Assembly (NCBI RefSeq): GCF_003031675.1
Contig: NZ_PYWX01000061.1
Span: forward strand, 186,001 to 250,000
Reading direction: 5' to 3'
Source of the DNA: Pseudomonas palleroniana
GTDB taxonomy: Bacteria; Pseudomonadota; Gammaproteobacteria; Pseudomonadales; Pseudomonadaceae
Length of the DNA stretch: 64,000 nucleotides
Positions 1-9,140 of the stretch are shown here, in pieces (position 1 is the first letter of the stretch; each line of letters starts with the position of its first letter). The notes beneath the pieces were generated by a model, which did no database searches, was not told where the DNA came from, and saw only the letters and a list, made by a program, of their open reading frames with translations. Made by a program: the position numbers and the translations under genes.

Positions 1-1134
1 ACGCTGCTGCTGGCTGGGCTGCTGGGAGCCGGTGCTTTGTACGCCTGGCACAAGGCGATCCCTTATGACGAAGTGGTGGACCACGGTCCGTCTGCGCAAG
101 CGCTGGCCAATCCCTACCTGGCAGCCGAGTACTTTCTACGCAGCCAAGGCCTGGCAGTGGAACATGCCTATGGCATCGAACGGCTAACCGATCGCCCAGC
201 TAAAGGCCAAAGCCTGTTACTGCTGGGTGAGCGTAGCAACATGACCCCGCGCCAGGTTGAACAACTGCTGGATTGGGCAAAAGCCGGTGGCCACCTGCTG
301 GTGGTGGCCGAGGCGTTATGGGATGAGGAAACGGGCAAAAGCGGCGACCTGCTGCTCGATCGCCTGAATATCCATCAGGCCCTGAGTGATGCGTTCGACG
401 AGCCGGCATCACCGCGTAAAAAGAAAGCACCGGACCTGACCAAGCTTTACGTCGACAACGAAACCGCCCCGGCCTACTTCAGTTTCGATACCGACTTCAA
501 CCTCACTGACCCGAGACACCTTGCCCAGTTTTCAGCCAATAGCGCCAAGTCCAGCCACCTGATGCAACTTGACCTGGGGCAAGGCCATGTAACGGTGGTC
601 ACCGACAGCGACCTGTGGAAAACCCCGAATATCGGCAAGCACGATAACGCCTGGCTGCTGTGGTACCTCAACCAGAACACCGACGTCACCTTGCTGTTCA
701 ACAGCGACGTGGAAAACTTGCTGACCCTGTTGATGCGTTATTTCCCACAGGCATTGGTAGCGCTCGTCGCACTGATAAGCCTGGCGCTCTGGCACGTCGG
801 CATGCGCCAAGGCCCGATACAGGCGCCCGTCCCCCGAGCGCGCCGGCAGTTGCAGGAACACTTGAAGGCCAGCGCCGATTTCCTGCTGCGTCGCGGCGGG
901 CAGGCCGCACTGTTGCAAGCGCTGCAACGCGACATCCTGCGCACCGCCCGCAAGCGCCATCCAGGCTTTGAACACCTGGACACGGCAGCACAATGGCAGG
1001 TACTGGAAAACCTGACTCGACAACCCTCCGATGCCATCCGCCAGGCACTCGGCCCACTCCCGTTGAAACGGCTCTCCAGCGCCGATTTCAGCCGCCAGGT
1101 GACCAGCCTGCAAACTCTCAGGAATGCCTTATGA
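1..1134 (+). CDS. DUF4350 domain-containing membrane protein (5' end outside window)
   Basis: The frame is open from base 1, so the true start lies left of the window and 377 residues are visible. The first dozen codons are strongly hydrophobic, the end of an N-terminal membrane segment. A second membrane helix lies near visible residues 242-264, followed by a basic cytoplasmic tail. The soluble middle part resembles the DUF4350 family, a glutamine-amidotransferase-like fold with no known reaction. The stop overlaps the start of the MoxR gene (ATGA), so the two are translationally coupled. DUF4350, MoxR and DUF58 genes commonly travel together, with inferred roles in envelope or complex assembly. 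The precise function is unknown. Confidence 0.8.
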   Translation, partial: TLLLAGLLGAGALYAWHKAIPYDEVVDHGPSAQALANPYLAAEYFLRSQGLAVEHAYGIERLTDRPAKGQSLLLLGERSNMTPRQVEQLLDWAKAGGHLLVVAEALWDEETGKSGDLLLDRLNIHQALSDAFDEPASPRKKKAPDLTKLYVDNETAPAYFSFDTDFNLTDPRHLAQFSANSAKSSHLMQLDLGQGHVTVVTDSDLWKTPNIGKHDNAWLLWYLNQNTDVTLLFNSDVENLLTLLMRYFPQALVALVALISLALWHVGMRQGPIQAPVPRARRQLQEHLKASADFLLRRGGQAALLQALQRDILRTARKRHPGFEHLDTAAQWQVLENLTRQPSDAIRQALGPLPLKRLSSADFSRQVTSLQTLRNAL

Positions 1135-2126
1135 GCGAATACCCACCGTCCACCGTCCTGAACACCACAACCCTGCAGCAGGCCAGCCAGCAAGCCCAGG
1201 CTTTGCGCGTTGAATTGCGCAAAGCCGTGATCGGCCAGGATCAGGTCATTGATGACGTGCTCACGGCATTGATCGCGGGAGGCCATGTATTGCTCGAAGG
1301 GGTGCCTGGCCTGGGTAAGACCCTGCTGGTCCGGGCACTGGCCCGCTGCTTTGGTGGCGATTTCGCACGCATCCAGTTCACCCCCGACCTGATGCCCAGC
1401 GACGTCACCGGGCATGCCGTGTACGACCTGCAAAGCCAACAGTTCAAGTTGCGCAAGGGGCCGTTGTTTACGCACCTGCTACTGGCCGATGAAATCAACC
1501 GAGCTCCGGCCAAGACGCAAGCGGCGCTGCTTGAGGCCATGCAGGAGCGCCAAGTCACGCTTGAAGGGGAAGCCTTGCCCATCGGCCAACCGTTCATGGT
1601 GCTGGCGACCCAGAACCCCATCGAACAGGAAGGTACTTACCCGCTACCGGAAGCCGAGCTGGATCGCTTTATGCTCAAGGTGCGCATGGATTATCCCGAC
1701 GCTCGACAAGAGCTGGATATGGTGCGCGAAGTGACCCGGTCATCCAGGGCCGACATGCTGGACGTGCAACCATTACGCACTGTGCTGCAGGCAGACGATG
1801 TGGTGCAGCTGCAACAGATAGCCAGTGAGATGCCCCTGGATGAACAAGTCCTCGATTATGCGGTACGGATAGCGCGCGCCACTCGCAGCTGGCCAGGGCT
1901 GACCATCGGCGCCGGCCCACGGGCCTCGATCGCTCTGGTACGTGGAGCTCGTGCCCGGGCCCTGTTGCGCGGCGGGGAATTCGTCACGCCAGACGACATC
2001 AAGGGCTGCGCCCTGGCGGTACTGCGTCACCGGGTACGTATTGCGCCTGAGCTGGACATAGAAGGATTGGAAGTGGACCAGGTACTCAAGCAGTTGCTTG
2101 ATCAAATTGCGGCACCAAGGCAATGA
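1131..2126 (+). CDS. MoxR-family AAA+ ATPase
   Basis: A 331-residue AAA+ ATPase. The Walker A motif GVPGLGKT is at residues 57-64, Walker B is LLLADE before INRAP, and the sensor region contains ATQNPIEQEGTYPLPEAELD, typical of MoxR proteins. MoxR ATPases are thought to act as chaperones that help mature metal- or cofactor-containing complexes, together with von Willebrand-type partner proteins. The ATG at 1131 overlaps the upstream stop and was preferred over longer in-frame starts inside the DUF4350 gene. The DUF58 gene follows 7 bases after its stop, so the three form one operon. The client protein cannot be told from the sequence. Confidence 0.93.
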   Translation: MSEYPPSTVLNTTTLQQASQQAQALRVELRKAVIGQDQVIDDVLTALIAGGHVLLEGVPGLGKTLLVRALARCFGGDFARIQFTPDLMPSDVTGHAVYDLQSQQFKLRKGPLFTHLLLADEINRAPAKTQAALLEAMQERQVTLEGEALPIGQPFMVLATQNPIEQEGTYPLPEAELDRFMLKVRMDYPDARQELDMVREVTRSSRADMLDVQPLRTVLQADDVVQLQQIASEMPLDEQVLDYAVRIARATRSWPGLTIGAGPRASIALVRGARARALLRGGEFVTPDDIKGCALAVLRHRVRIAPELDIEGLEVDQVLKQLLDQIAAPRQ

Positions 2127-2133
2127 CCCGGCA

Positions 2134-3465
2134 ATGAAACCAACCCGTCTGCTTCTGACCTGGCTTGGCGTGCTGCTGGGCTTGAATATTGTGCTGGGTG
2201 CTGCGGCAGCCTTGCAGCTCAAGGTGCCCGGCACGTTGCATTCGGTGGCCTGGGGCTTGTTGCTGGCATTGTTGCTGCTCTCACTGCTGGACGCTTTACG
2301 CCTGCGCCGCCGCCCTTCGCCGCGAGTAGAACGGCAATTACCCGGCAGCCTGGCGCTGGGACGCTGGGGGGAAATCAGGCTGGCAGTGCAGCACAGTTAT
2401 CCACAACCCATCACCTTGACGGTGTTCGATCACGTACCGGATGGCTTGAGCCTGGAGAACCTGCCGCAGTCCATCGAGTTGCGACCTGGCGAGCGCAGCG
2501 AGCTGGGCTATCGCGTTCGCCCCTTGCGACGAGGGCATTTCAGCTTCAGTCGTTGCGAAATCCACCTGCCCAGTCACTTAGGGCTATGGTCGGCTCGACG
2601 CTTGATCGACGCTCGGGACGCTACCCGCGTTTACCCGGATTTCGCCCGATTGTACGGCGCACAGTTGCAGGGTGTGGATAACTGGCTGAGCCAACTCGGT
2701 GTACGTCAACGCCCGCGACGAGGGTTGGGGCTTGAGTTTCATCAGCTGCGCGAGTTTCGCGAGGGTGACAGCCTGCGCCAGATCGATTGGAAAGCGACGG
2801 CACGGCAACGCACGCCAATCGCCCGCGAATACCAGGATGAGCGCGACCAGCAAATCGTGTTCATGCTCGACTGCGGTCGGCGCATGCGCAGCCAGGACGA
2901 CGAGCTCTCCCATTTCGATCACGCCCTCAACGCCTGCCTGTTGCTCAGCTACGTCGCGTTGCGACAGGGCGATGCCGTGGGTCTGTGCACCGTTGCCAGT
3001 GACCAGCCGCGTTACCTGGCACCGGTCAAGGGTAGTGGCCAACTGAACGTATTGCTCAATACGGTTTACGACCTGGATACCACCCGTAAAACAGCCGACT
3101 ATGAGGCCGCCGCAAGCCATCTGCTGGCTCGACAAAAGCGTCGGGCGCTGGTGATCGTGGTGACCAACCTAAGGGATGAAGACGATGAGGCACTCATGAC
3201 TGCCGTCAACCGTATCAGTCGGCAGCACCGGGTGATGGTGGCCAGCCTGCGAGAACATGTCCTCGATGAACTGCGCCAAGTCCCCGTGCAGACCCTGTCG
3301 GAAGCATTGGCCTACAGTGGCGCGATTGATTACCTCAACACCCGCAATGAACTGCATGATCGTTTGAACGCCCATGGGCTATCGGTGCTCGATGCCCTGC
3401 CGTCCGAGTTGGGAGCCAAGTTGGTCACGCGCTATCAGAGCTGGAAAAAAGCCGGGGCTTTCTAA
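2134..3465 (+). CDS. DUF58 domain-containing protein
   Basis: A 443-residue protein with two N-terminal hydrophobic segments (about residues 5-25 and 32-48), then a beta-rich region and the DUF58 core. The core signature is GDSLRQIDWKATAR, followed by a von Willebrand A-like strand, VFMLDCGRRM. DUF58 proteins are the usual partners of MoxR ATPases. In place of the canonical metal-site DxSxS this protein reads DCGRR, so a normal MIDAS metal site is doubtful. The start at 2134 was chosen because it lies just after the MoxR stop and begins the membrane segment. An in-frame upstream start would overlap MoxR. Confidence 0.88.
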   Translation: MKPTRLLLTWLGVLLGLNIVLGAAAALQLKVPGTLHSVAWGLLLALLLLSLLDALRLRRRPSPRVERQLPGSLALGRWGEIRLAVQHSYPQPITLTVFDHVPDGLSLENLPQSIELRPGERSELGYRVRPLRRGHFSFSRCEIHLPSHLGLWSARRLIDARDATRVYPDFARLYGAQLQGVDNWLSQLGVRQRPRRGLGLEFHQLREFREGDSLRQIDWKATARQRTPIAREYQDERDQQIVFMLDCGRRMRSQDDELSHFDHALNACLLLSYVALRQGDAVGLCTVASDQPRYLAPVKGSGQLNVLLNTVYDLDTTRKTADYEAAASHLLARQKRRALVIVVTNLRDEDDEALMTAVNRISRQHRVMVASLREHVLDELRQVPVQTLSEALAYSGAIDYLNTRNELHDRLNAHGLSVLDALPSELGAKLVTRYQSWKKAGAF

Positions 3466-3522
3466 AAAAACGTACGGCCCGGTCGAGGACAAGCGCCTGA
3501 CCGAGCCGACAACACGCAGTGT

Positions 3523-3882
3523 TCAAGCAGAGGCCTGCAGAGGATCGAAACTGAAATAATGCAACAACGCAGTGATCAACTGCCGATACTCTTCGGACGC
3601 CTGACGTATGCAGAAGCCGGAATCATAATGCTGTGGGTTGATGTCCTCATAACTCCACAAACAGGTGGCCGTCAGGTCAACGTACTGAAACTCGCCGTCA
3701 GATCCGGGGATCTTCAAGCGCAACTCAAAATCCGCATCGACCATCATGGGTAATTGGCTGATCAACATCAGCCCTTCTTCAGAGAGATTGCCCAGAAAGC
3801 CGATAGGCTTGTCGGTAAGACGATTGAACACCTGCAAAAAACAAGGTAACTGATGCCGTTCGATCCTTCGTTCGGTAATCAT
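3523..3882 (-). CDS. PilZ domain-containing protein
   Basis: A single-domain 119-residue PilZ protein. The cyclic-di-GMP binding signature is present: RxxxR at R5-R9, and NxSxxG at N32, S34 and G37. The rest has the expected beta-barrel pattern. PilZ proteins bind c-di-GMP and pass the signal to a partner by protein contact. There is no output domain and no neighbouring gene that names the partner. It is transcribed toward the DUF58 operon (convergent) and stands alone. Confidence 0.85.
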   Translation of the reverse strand: MITERRIERHQLPCFLQVFNRLTDKPIGFLGNLSEEGLMLISQLPMMVDADFELRLKIPGSDGEFQYVDLTATCLWSYEDINPQHYDSGFCIRQASEEYRQLITALLHYFSFDPLQASA

Positions 3883-3968
3883 GATGAAATCGCCATCCAG
3901 TGGCCATGTATCTGACCGTGCCAGTGATTCGGAACGAGCCCATTGCCCGCTCTGCCTGGATATCGGTG

Positions 3969-3991
3969 TGGCAATAGCTATTGCATTGCCA
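3969..3991. promoter_or_regulatory. Nested palindrome, possible operator
   Basis: A perfect 14-base palindrome GCAATAGCTATTGC (3971-3984) sits inside outer arms TGGCAA (3969-3974) and TTGCCA (3986-3991). It lies upstream of the PilZ gene, about 90 bases before its start. It looks like a binding site for a dimeric regulator, but no regulator can be named. Confidence 0.3.
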
Positions 3992-4104
3992 AAACAACTG
4001 CCAAATCCGGGCGCCTCATCCGTTTGAATGGAAACTTGTACAAACGGACATTGAAAGGATAGCCCACGCCTGGCAACAGGCCAGCAATCAAATCACAAAT
4101 ATCA

Positions 4105-4479
4105 TTACAACGATGCGGGACGTGGCTGTGCCACGCTGGCTCCCGAGTAGTGCCCCAGCTGCTGCAAGGTATCGAGCCGGGCTCGGGCACGATAGGCGTA
4201 CTCACTCGATGGGTATTGGCTGATGATGAACTGGTAGGTTTGTGCCGCATCGACGAACAGTTTCTGCCGCTCCAGGCATTGCCCGCGCAACATCGAGACC
4301 TCCGGTTGCACATAGCGGCGGGTACGGCTTTCACGGTCGACCTGGGACAGCTCAAGGGTGACACGCTCGCAATCACCCACCCCGTAGGCACGGTAGGCAT
4401 TGTTCAAATGATGGTCCATCGACCAACGGGTACAGCCGACTACACTGACGGCCAAGGCGGCAACGAGCAAAATTCGCAT
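4105..4479 (-). CDS. Small TPR-type lipoprotein
   Basis: A 124-residue protein with a lipoprotein signal: a basic start, a hydrophobic run and a lipobox ending VVGC, so Cys16 would be lipidated. The mature part is mostly helical. It contains a TPR-like stretch around residues 70-105 (FVDAAQTYQFIISQYPSSEY), as in envelope assembly and scaffold lipoproteins. It is divergent from pyruvate kinase. The function is unknown, but such proteins usually sit in the outer membrane and bind other proteins. Confidence 0.8.
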   Translation of the reverse strand: MRILLVAALAVSVVGCTRWSMDHHLNNAYRAYGVGDCERVTLELSQVDRESRTRRYVQPEVSMLRGQCLERQKLFVDAAQTYQFIISQYPSSEYAYRARARLDTLQQLGHYSGASVAQPRPASL

Positions 4480-4654
4480 GGGGGTTCTCCTGTCTTGTGC
4501 AGTGTATCGACCCCTTGTCGAAAATCTTCAAGGGCGTTCGCCTATTCAGCCGCAACGAAAACAAGTCAATCGCCGATAAGTAGTGCAAACGAACAATGAC
4601 TACAACGAAAGAGCATAGTAGCCTTCTCCAGCGCTTGAACTCAGGAGTCTGTGC

Positions 4655-6106
4655 ATGTCCGTCCGTCGTACCAAAATCGTCGCCACCCTTGGCCCGGCCA
4701 GCAACTCGCCGGAAGTCCTCGAACAGCTGATTCTGGCTGGTTTGGACGTCGCCCGTCTGAACTTCTCCCACGGCACCCCGGACGAGCACAAGGCTCGCGC
4801 CAAACTGGTGCGTGACCTGGCCGCCAAGCACGGTCGCTTCGTTGCATTGCTGGGTGACCTGCAAGGCCCGAAAATCCGTATCGCCAAATTCACCAATAAG
4901 CGTATCGAGCTGAAGATCGGTGACACCTTCACCTTTTCCACCAGCCATCCGCTGACCGAAGGCAACCAGCAAGTCGTGGGTATCGATTACCCGGACCTGG
5001 TCAAGGACTGCGGCGTCGGTGACGAGCTGCTGCTGGACGACGGTCGCGTAGTGATGCGCGTCGAAACCGCGACCCCGACTGAACTGCACTGCACCGTGAT
5101 CATCGGCGGCCCGCTGTCCGACCACAAAGGCATCAACCGTCGCGGTGGTGGCCTGACGGCGCCGGCGCTGACTGACAAAGACAAGGCCGACATCAAGCTC
5201 GCCGCCGAAATGGAAGTGGACTACCTCGCCGTGTCCTTCCCGCGCGACGCCGCTGATATGGAATACGCGCGTAAACTGCGTGACGAAGCCGGCGGCACCG
5301 CCTGGCTGGTGGCGAAGATCGAACGCGCCGAAGCCGTGGCCGATGACGAAACCCTCGACGGCCTGATCAATGCCTCCGACGCAGTGATGGTTGCCCGTGG
5401 CGACCTGGGCGTGGAAATCGGCGACGCCGAGCTGATCGGTATCCAGAAGAAAATCATCCTGCACGCCCGTCGCCACAACAAAGCGGTGATCGTGGCGACC
5501 CAGATGATGGAGTCGATGATCCAGAACCCAATGCCGACCCGTGCCGAAGTGTCCGACGTGGCCAACGCCGTGCTCGACTACACCGACGCCGTGATGCTCT
5601 CGGCTGAAAGCGCCGCCGGCCCGTACCCGCTGGAAGCCGTTCAAGCCATGGCGCGTATCTGCGTCGGTGCCGAAAAGCACCCGACCAGCAAGACCTCCAG
5701 CCACCGTATCGGCAAAGTGTTCGAAAGCTGCGACCAGAGCATCGCCCTGGCCGCCATGTACACCGCCAACCACTTCCCGGGCGTGAAAGCGATCATCGCC
5801 TTGACCGAAAGTGGCTACACGCCGTTGATCATGTCGCGCATCCGCTCCTCGGTGCCGATCTACGCGTTCACCCCCCACCGCGAAGCCCAGGCCCGCGCGG
5901 CGATGTTCCGTGGCGTATACACCATTCCGTTCGATCCGGCCTCGCTGGCACCTAACGAAGTCAGCCAGAAGGCGATCGACGAACTGGTCAAGCGCGGCGT
6001 CGTCGAGAAAGGCGACTGGGTCATCCTGACCAAGGGCGACAGCTACCACACCACCGGTGGCACCAATGGCATGAAGATCCTGCATGTGGGCGACCCGCAG
6101 GTCTGA
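4655..6106 (+). CDS. pyk: Pyruvate kinase
   Basis: Catalyses phosphoenolpyruvate + ADP to pyruvate + ATP, the last step of lower glycolysis and of the Entner-Doudoroff route. The 483-residue length is normal. Landmarks are RRTKIVATLGPAS at the N-terminus, the active-site lysine in KIERAEA, the metal-binding MVARGDLGVEI, and ATQMMESMIQNPMPTRAE. The sequence type and neighbourhood (ferredoxin-like oxidoreductase, then fumarase) match the pykA locus of P. aeruginosa rather than pykF. The start has a purine-rich leader (CAGGAG) upstream, and a strong hairpin terminator follows. Confidence 0.97.
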   Translation: MSVRRTKIVATLGPASNSPEVLEQLILAGLDVARLNFSHGTPDEHKARAKLVRDLAAKHGRFVALLGDLQGPKIRIAKFTNKRIELKIGDTFTFSTSHPLTEGNQQVVGIDYPDLVKDCGVGDELLLDDGRVVMRVETATPTELHCTVIIGGPLSDHKGINRRGGGLTAPALTDKDKADIKLAAEMEVDYLAVSFPRDAADMEYARKLRDEAGGTAWLVAKIERAEAVADDETLDGLINASDAVMVARGDLGVEIGDAELIGIQKKIILHARRHNKAVIVATQMMESMIQNPMPTRAEVSDVANAVLDYTDAVMLSAESAAGPYPLEAVQAMARICVGAEKHPTSKTSSHRIGKVFESCDQSIALAAMYTANHFPGVKAIIALTESGYTPLIMSRIRSSVPIYAFTPHREAQARAAMFRGVYTIPFDPASLAPNEVSQKAIDELVKRGVVEKGDWVILTKGDSYHTTGGTNGMKILHVGDPQV

Positions 6107-6123
6107 GTGACACGCAGAAAAAC

Positions 6124-6156
6124 AAAAGCCCCGCCATGTGAATGGCGGGGCTTTTT
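6124..6156 (+). terminator. Rho-independent terminator of pyk
   Basis: An 11-base stem AGCCCCGCCAT / ATGGCGGGGCT with a four-base loop, followed by TTTT. It lies 18 bases after the pyk stop. Confidence 0.9.
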
Positions 6157-6193
6157 GCTTTGCAGATCGGATTTTGTATTGGCTTCATAGCCC

Positions 6194-6252
6194 TATCGGG
6201 AGCAAGCCCCCTCCCACACTTGAATGTGTTCACAAATCACAATGTGGGAGCA
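6194..6252. repeat. REPIN, right arm eroded
   Basis: The left REP palindrome (ATCGGGAGCAAGCCCCCTCCC) is intact. The right arm has shrunk to GTGGGAGCAAC. The inner spacer is the same as in the REPIN at 12254-12333, which suggests both descend from one copy. Confidence 0.8.
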
Positions 6253-6279
6253 ACTGTCTTAATGGATTCAATTCAGCCC

Positions 6280-7212
6280 TCAACCACGGGGCACAAACAC
6301 ATCGGCCAGCAGTTGATTACGCGGCAAGCCGGCCAGGAACAGCCGCTTGGAAAACGCCTCGACACTGGCAGGATGCCCGCAGAGTAGAGCCAGGGTTTGC
6401 CGCGAACCAAGCCGCAGTTGCGCCAATGCCTGGGCCAGCTCAGCCGCCGTCCATAGTTCCACAGTCAAGTTGGGATGCTGCGCGGCCAGCTCCGCCAGGG
6501 GACCGGCCAAGTAATGAGCCTGCGCATCATGGGCCAGGTGAATCACGCGGATGGCGCCTTGATGATCCTGGCGCAACGCCTCACGCAGCACACCCCACAA
6601 AGGCCCCAAGCCGGTGCCGGAAGCCAGCAGCCACAACGGCCGGGTGTGCCAGTCGGGATCGTATTGCAGTGCTCCCCCGCGCAACTCGCCCAATCGCAGC
6701 GCATCGCCCACCTGCAACTGCCGGGCAATATCGCTGAACTCACCCGGCTGGCGGCAATCGAGGTGAAACTCCAGGAACGGATCTTCCTGGGGCAAGCTGG
6801 CCAGGGAATAGGGGCGCGCTACCTGCCCCGCCCACAACACCAGATGTTGCCCGGCCCGATAACGCAGGCCATGTTCCGGTTGCAGGCGCAGGCGCAGCAC
6901 GTTTGTGTTCAACCAGTCGGCACCGACCACCCGGGCCGCCAAACCGTCACGCAGCGGATCAAAGGTCTCAACCTCAAGATCGCCGATAACCTGGCACTGA
7001 CACGCCAGACGCCAGCCGTCCTGGCGTTGCGCCGGGCTCAAGGCGTCTGGCTGCTGGTCGTCGACCTGTCCCAGGCATCGCACCAGGCACGCATGGCAAC
7101 TGCCCGCCCGACAACTGTAGGGCACGCCCACACCCGCCTGGTTCAGGGCATCCAGCAGGTTGCTGCCGGTGGTGACCGACCAGTGGCGCTCACCGACGTA
7201 CAGTTCAGGCAT
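6280..7212 (-). CDS. 2Fe-2S ferredoxin / FAD-NAD(P)-binding oxidoreductase
   Basis: A 310-residue electron-transfer protein with an N-terminal plant-type [2Fe-2S] ferredoxin domain fused to a ferredoxin-reductase domain. The cluster cysteines are C34, C39, C42 and C71 (C-x4-C-x2-C-x28-C). The FAD motif RPYSLAS and the nucleotide motif GTGLGPLWG follow. Proteins of this build pass electrons from NAD(P)H to an oxygenase or other acceptor, but no oxygenase lies next to it, so the partner is unknown. The ATG at 7212 was preferred over a TTG four codons upstream. It is divergent from fumarase, the same arrangement as around P. aeruginosa PA4331. Confidence 0.85.
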   Translation of the reverse strand: MPELYVGERHWSVTTGSNLLDALNQAGVGVPYSCRAGSCHACLVRCLGQVDDQQPDALSPAQRQDGWRLACQCQVIGDLEVETFDPLRDGLAARVVGADWLNTNVLRLRLQPEHGLRYRAGQHLVLWAGQVARPYSLASLPQEDPFLEFHLDCRQPGEFSDIARQLQVGDALRLGELRGGALQYDPDWHTRPLWLLASGTGLGPLWGVLREALRQDHQGAIRVIHLAHDAQAHYLAGPLAELAAQHPNLTVELWTAAELAQALAQLRLGSRQTLALLCGHPASVEAFSKRLFLAGLPRNQLLADVFVPRG

Positions 7213-7351
7213 GGGAGGACTCAATCATAAGGGGCACACAGGGAATCACGCCTGCGACAGTTTGACCATAGTCGGGTGTATCGGCCACCGTGCCGGGTTA
7301 TACTGCCGCGCCTTTTTAGCGTCGCGCCTGCACCACTTTGGCGTGCCTTGG

Positions 7352-7394
7352 AAAGGTGGCTTCAGCCGACCGATGCAACACTGAAGCCACCTTT
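7352..7394 (+). promoter_or_regulatory. Long perfect hairpin in the fumarase leader
   Basis: A perfect 14-base inverted repeat, AAAGGTGGCTTCAG at 7352-7365 and CTGAAGCCACCTTT at 7381-7394, with a 15-base loop. It ends about 18 bases before the fumarase ribosome-binding site (GAGGAG). No T-run follows, so it is more likely an mRNA leader structure than a terminator. Confidence 0.6.
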
Positions 7395-7426
7395 ATTGAA
7401 TGTTCCCTTATAGAGGAGCGCGACTC

Positions 7427-8950
7427 ATGACCGTGATCAAGCAAGACGACCTGATTCAGAGCGTTGCCGACGCCCTGCAATTCATTTCCTACTACCACCC
7501 CGTTGACTTCATCCAGGCCATGCACGAAGCCTACCTGCGCGAAGAATCGCCAGCGGCCCGTGACTCCATCGCCCAGATCCTGATCAACTCGCGCATGTGC
7601 GCCACCGGCCACCGCCCGATCTGCCAGGACACCGGTATCGTCACCGTGTTCGTGCGCGTGGGCATGGACGTACGTTGGGATGGCGCCACCATGGGCCTGG
7701 ACGACATGATCAACGAAGGCGTGCGTCGCGCCTACAACCTGCCGGAAAACGTCCTGCGTGCATCGATCCTTGCCGACCCGGCAGGCGCGCGCAAGAACAC
7801 CAAGGACAACACCCCGGCCGTGATCCACTACTCCATCGTCCCGGGTAACACCGTGGAAGTGGATGTGGCAGCCAAGGGCGGCGGTTCCGAGAACAAGTCG
7901 AAGATGGCGATGCTCAACCCGTCCGACTCGATCGTCGACTGGGTACTGAAGACCGTTCCGACCATGGGCGCCGGCTGGTGCCCACCGGGCATGCTGGGCA
8001 TTGGCATCGGCGGCACCGCCGAAAAAGCCGCCGTCATGGCCAAGGAAGTGTTGATGGAATCCATCGACATCCACGAGCTGAAAAAGCGCGGCCCGCAGAA
8101 CCGTATCGAAGAGATGCGCCTGGAGCTGTTCGAGAAGGTCAACCAACTGGGCATCGGCGCCCAGGGCCTCGGCGGCCTGACCACCGTGCTCGATGTGAAG
8201 ATCATGGACTACCCGACCCACGCCGCGTCCTTGCCGGTGTGCATGATCCCCAACTGCGCCGCCACCCGTCACGCCCACTTCGTGCTCGACGGTTCCGGCC
8301 CGGCATCGCTGGAAGCGCCACCGTTGGACGCCTACCCGGAAATCGTCTGGGAAGCCGGCCCGTCAGCCCGCCGCGTCAACCTCGATACCCTGACCCCAGA
8401 AGAAGTACAGAGCTGGAAGCCGGGCGAAACCGTATTGCTCAACGGCAAGATGCTCACCGGACGCGACGCGGCGCACAAGCGCATGGTCGAGATGCTGAAC
8501 AAGGGCGAAACCCTGCCGGTGGACCTCAAGGGCCGCTTCATCTACTACGTCGGCCCGGTTGATCCGGTGCGCGAAGAAGTGGTTGGCCCGGCAGGCCCGA
8601 CCACCGCGACGCGGATGGACAAGTTCACCCGTCAGATCCTCGAACAAACCGGCCTGCTGGGCATGATCGGCAAATCCGAGCGCGGCCCAACCGCCATCGA
8701 AGCGATCAAGGACCACAAAGCCGTGTACCTGATGGCCGTCGGCGGCGCCGCTTACCTGGTGGCCCAGGCCATCAAGAAGTCGCGCGTCGTGGCTTTCGCC
8801 GAACTGGGCATGGAAGCGATCTACGAGTTCGAGGTCAAAGACATGCCGGTCACCGTCGCGGTGGACAGCAAGGGCGAGTCCGTCCACATCACCGGTCCTG
8901 CCATCTGGCAGAAAAAGATCAATGACAGCCTGGCGGTAGAAGTCCAGTAA
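7427..8950 (+). CDS. Class I fumarate hydratase
   Basis: Interconverts fumarate and malate in the TCA cycle with an oxygen-sensitive [4Fe-4S] cluster. The 507-residue protein contains both the alpha (TtdA-like) and beta (TtdB-like) parts of class I hydro-lyases in one chain. Motifs are GHRPICQDTGIV, GGSENKSKM, CMIPNCAATRHAHF and AVGGAAYLVAQAIK. The ATG at 7427 has a clear GAGGAG site in front, and upstream in-frame codons lack one. It corresponds to PA4333 of P. aeruginosa by neighbourhood. Confidence 0.95.
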   Translation: MTVIKQDDLIQSVADALQFISYYHPVDFIQAMHEAYLREESPAARDSIAQILINSRMCATGHRPICQDTGIVTVFVRVGMDVRWDGATMGLDDMINEGVRRAYNLPENVLRASILADPAGARKNTKDNTPAVIHYSIVPGNTVEVDVAAKGGGSENKSKMAMLNPSDSIVDWVLKTVPTMGAGWCPPGMLGIGIGGTAEKAAVMAKEVLMESIDIHELKKRGPQNRIEEMRLELFEKVNQLGIGAQGLGGLTTVLDVKIMDYPTHAASLPVCMIPNCAATRHAHFVLDGSGPASLEAPPLDAYPEIVWEAGPSARRVNLDTLTPEEVQSWKPGETVLLNGKMLTGRDAAHKRMVEMLNKGETLPVDLKGRFIYYVGPVDPVREEVVGPAGPTTATRMDKFTRQILEQTGLLGMIGKSERGPTAIEAIKDHKAVYLMAVGGAAYLVAQAIKKSRVVAFAELGMEAIYEFEVKDMPVTVAVDSKGESVHITGPAIWQKKINDSLAVEVQ

Positions 8951-8954
8951 GCCC

Positions 8955-9086
8955 GTAGTGAGCGGGCTTGCCCCGCGCTGGGTGGCGCAGCCGCCCCAAC
9001 CAGGGCGCCACGGTGTTTCAGGAATACCGAGGGGCCTGGGTTTGGGGCGGCTTTGCCACCCAGCGCGGGGCAAGCCCGCTCACTAC
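8955..9086. repeat. REPIN, GTAGTGAGCGGGC family
   Basis: Two long inverted arms, GTAGTGAGCGGGCTTGCCCC and its reverse complement, flank a GC-rich centre. A second copy of the same family is at 57278-57410. It lies between fumarase and the kinase gene. Confidence 0.9.
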
Positions 9087-9140
9087 ACCCGATGGCGCAT
9101 GGTATGGTGCTCACCCCTTACCGTGCCTGCCCATCACCGT

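Noticed and set aside
4373-6085. A 570-codon open frame antisense to pyruvate kinase
   Set aside because: The pyk gene on the other strand is unmistakable. The antisense frame follows from its high-GC third positions and shows no domain.
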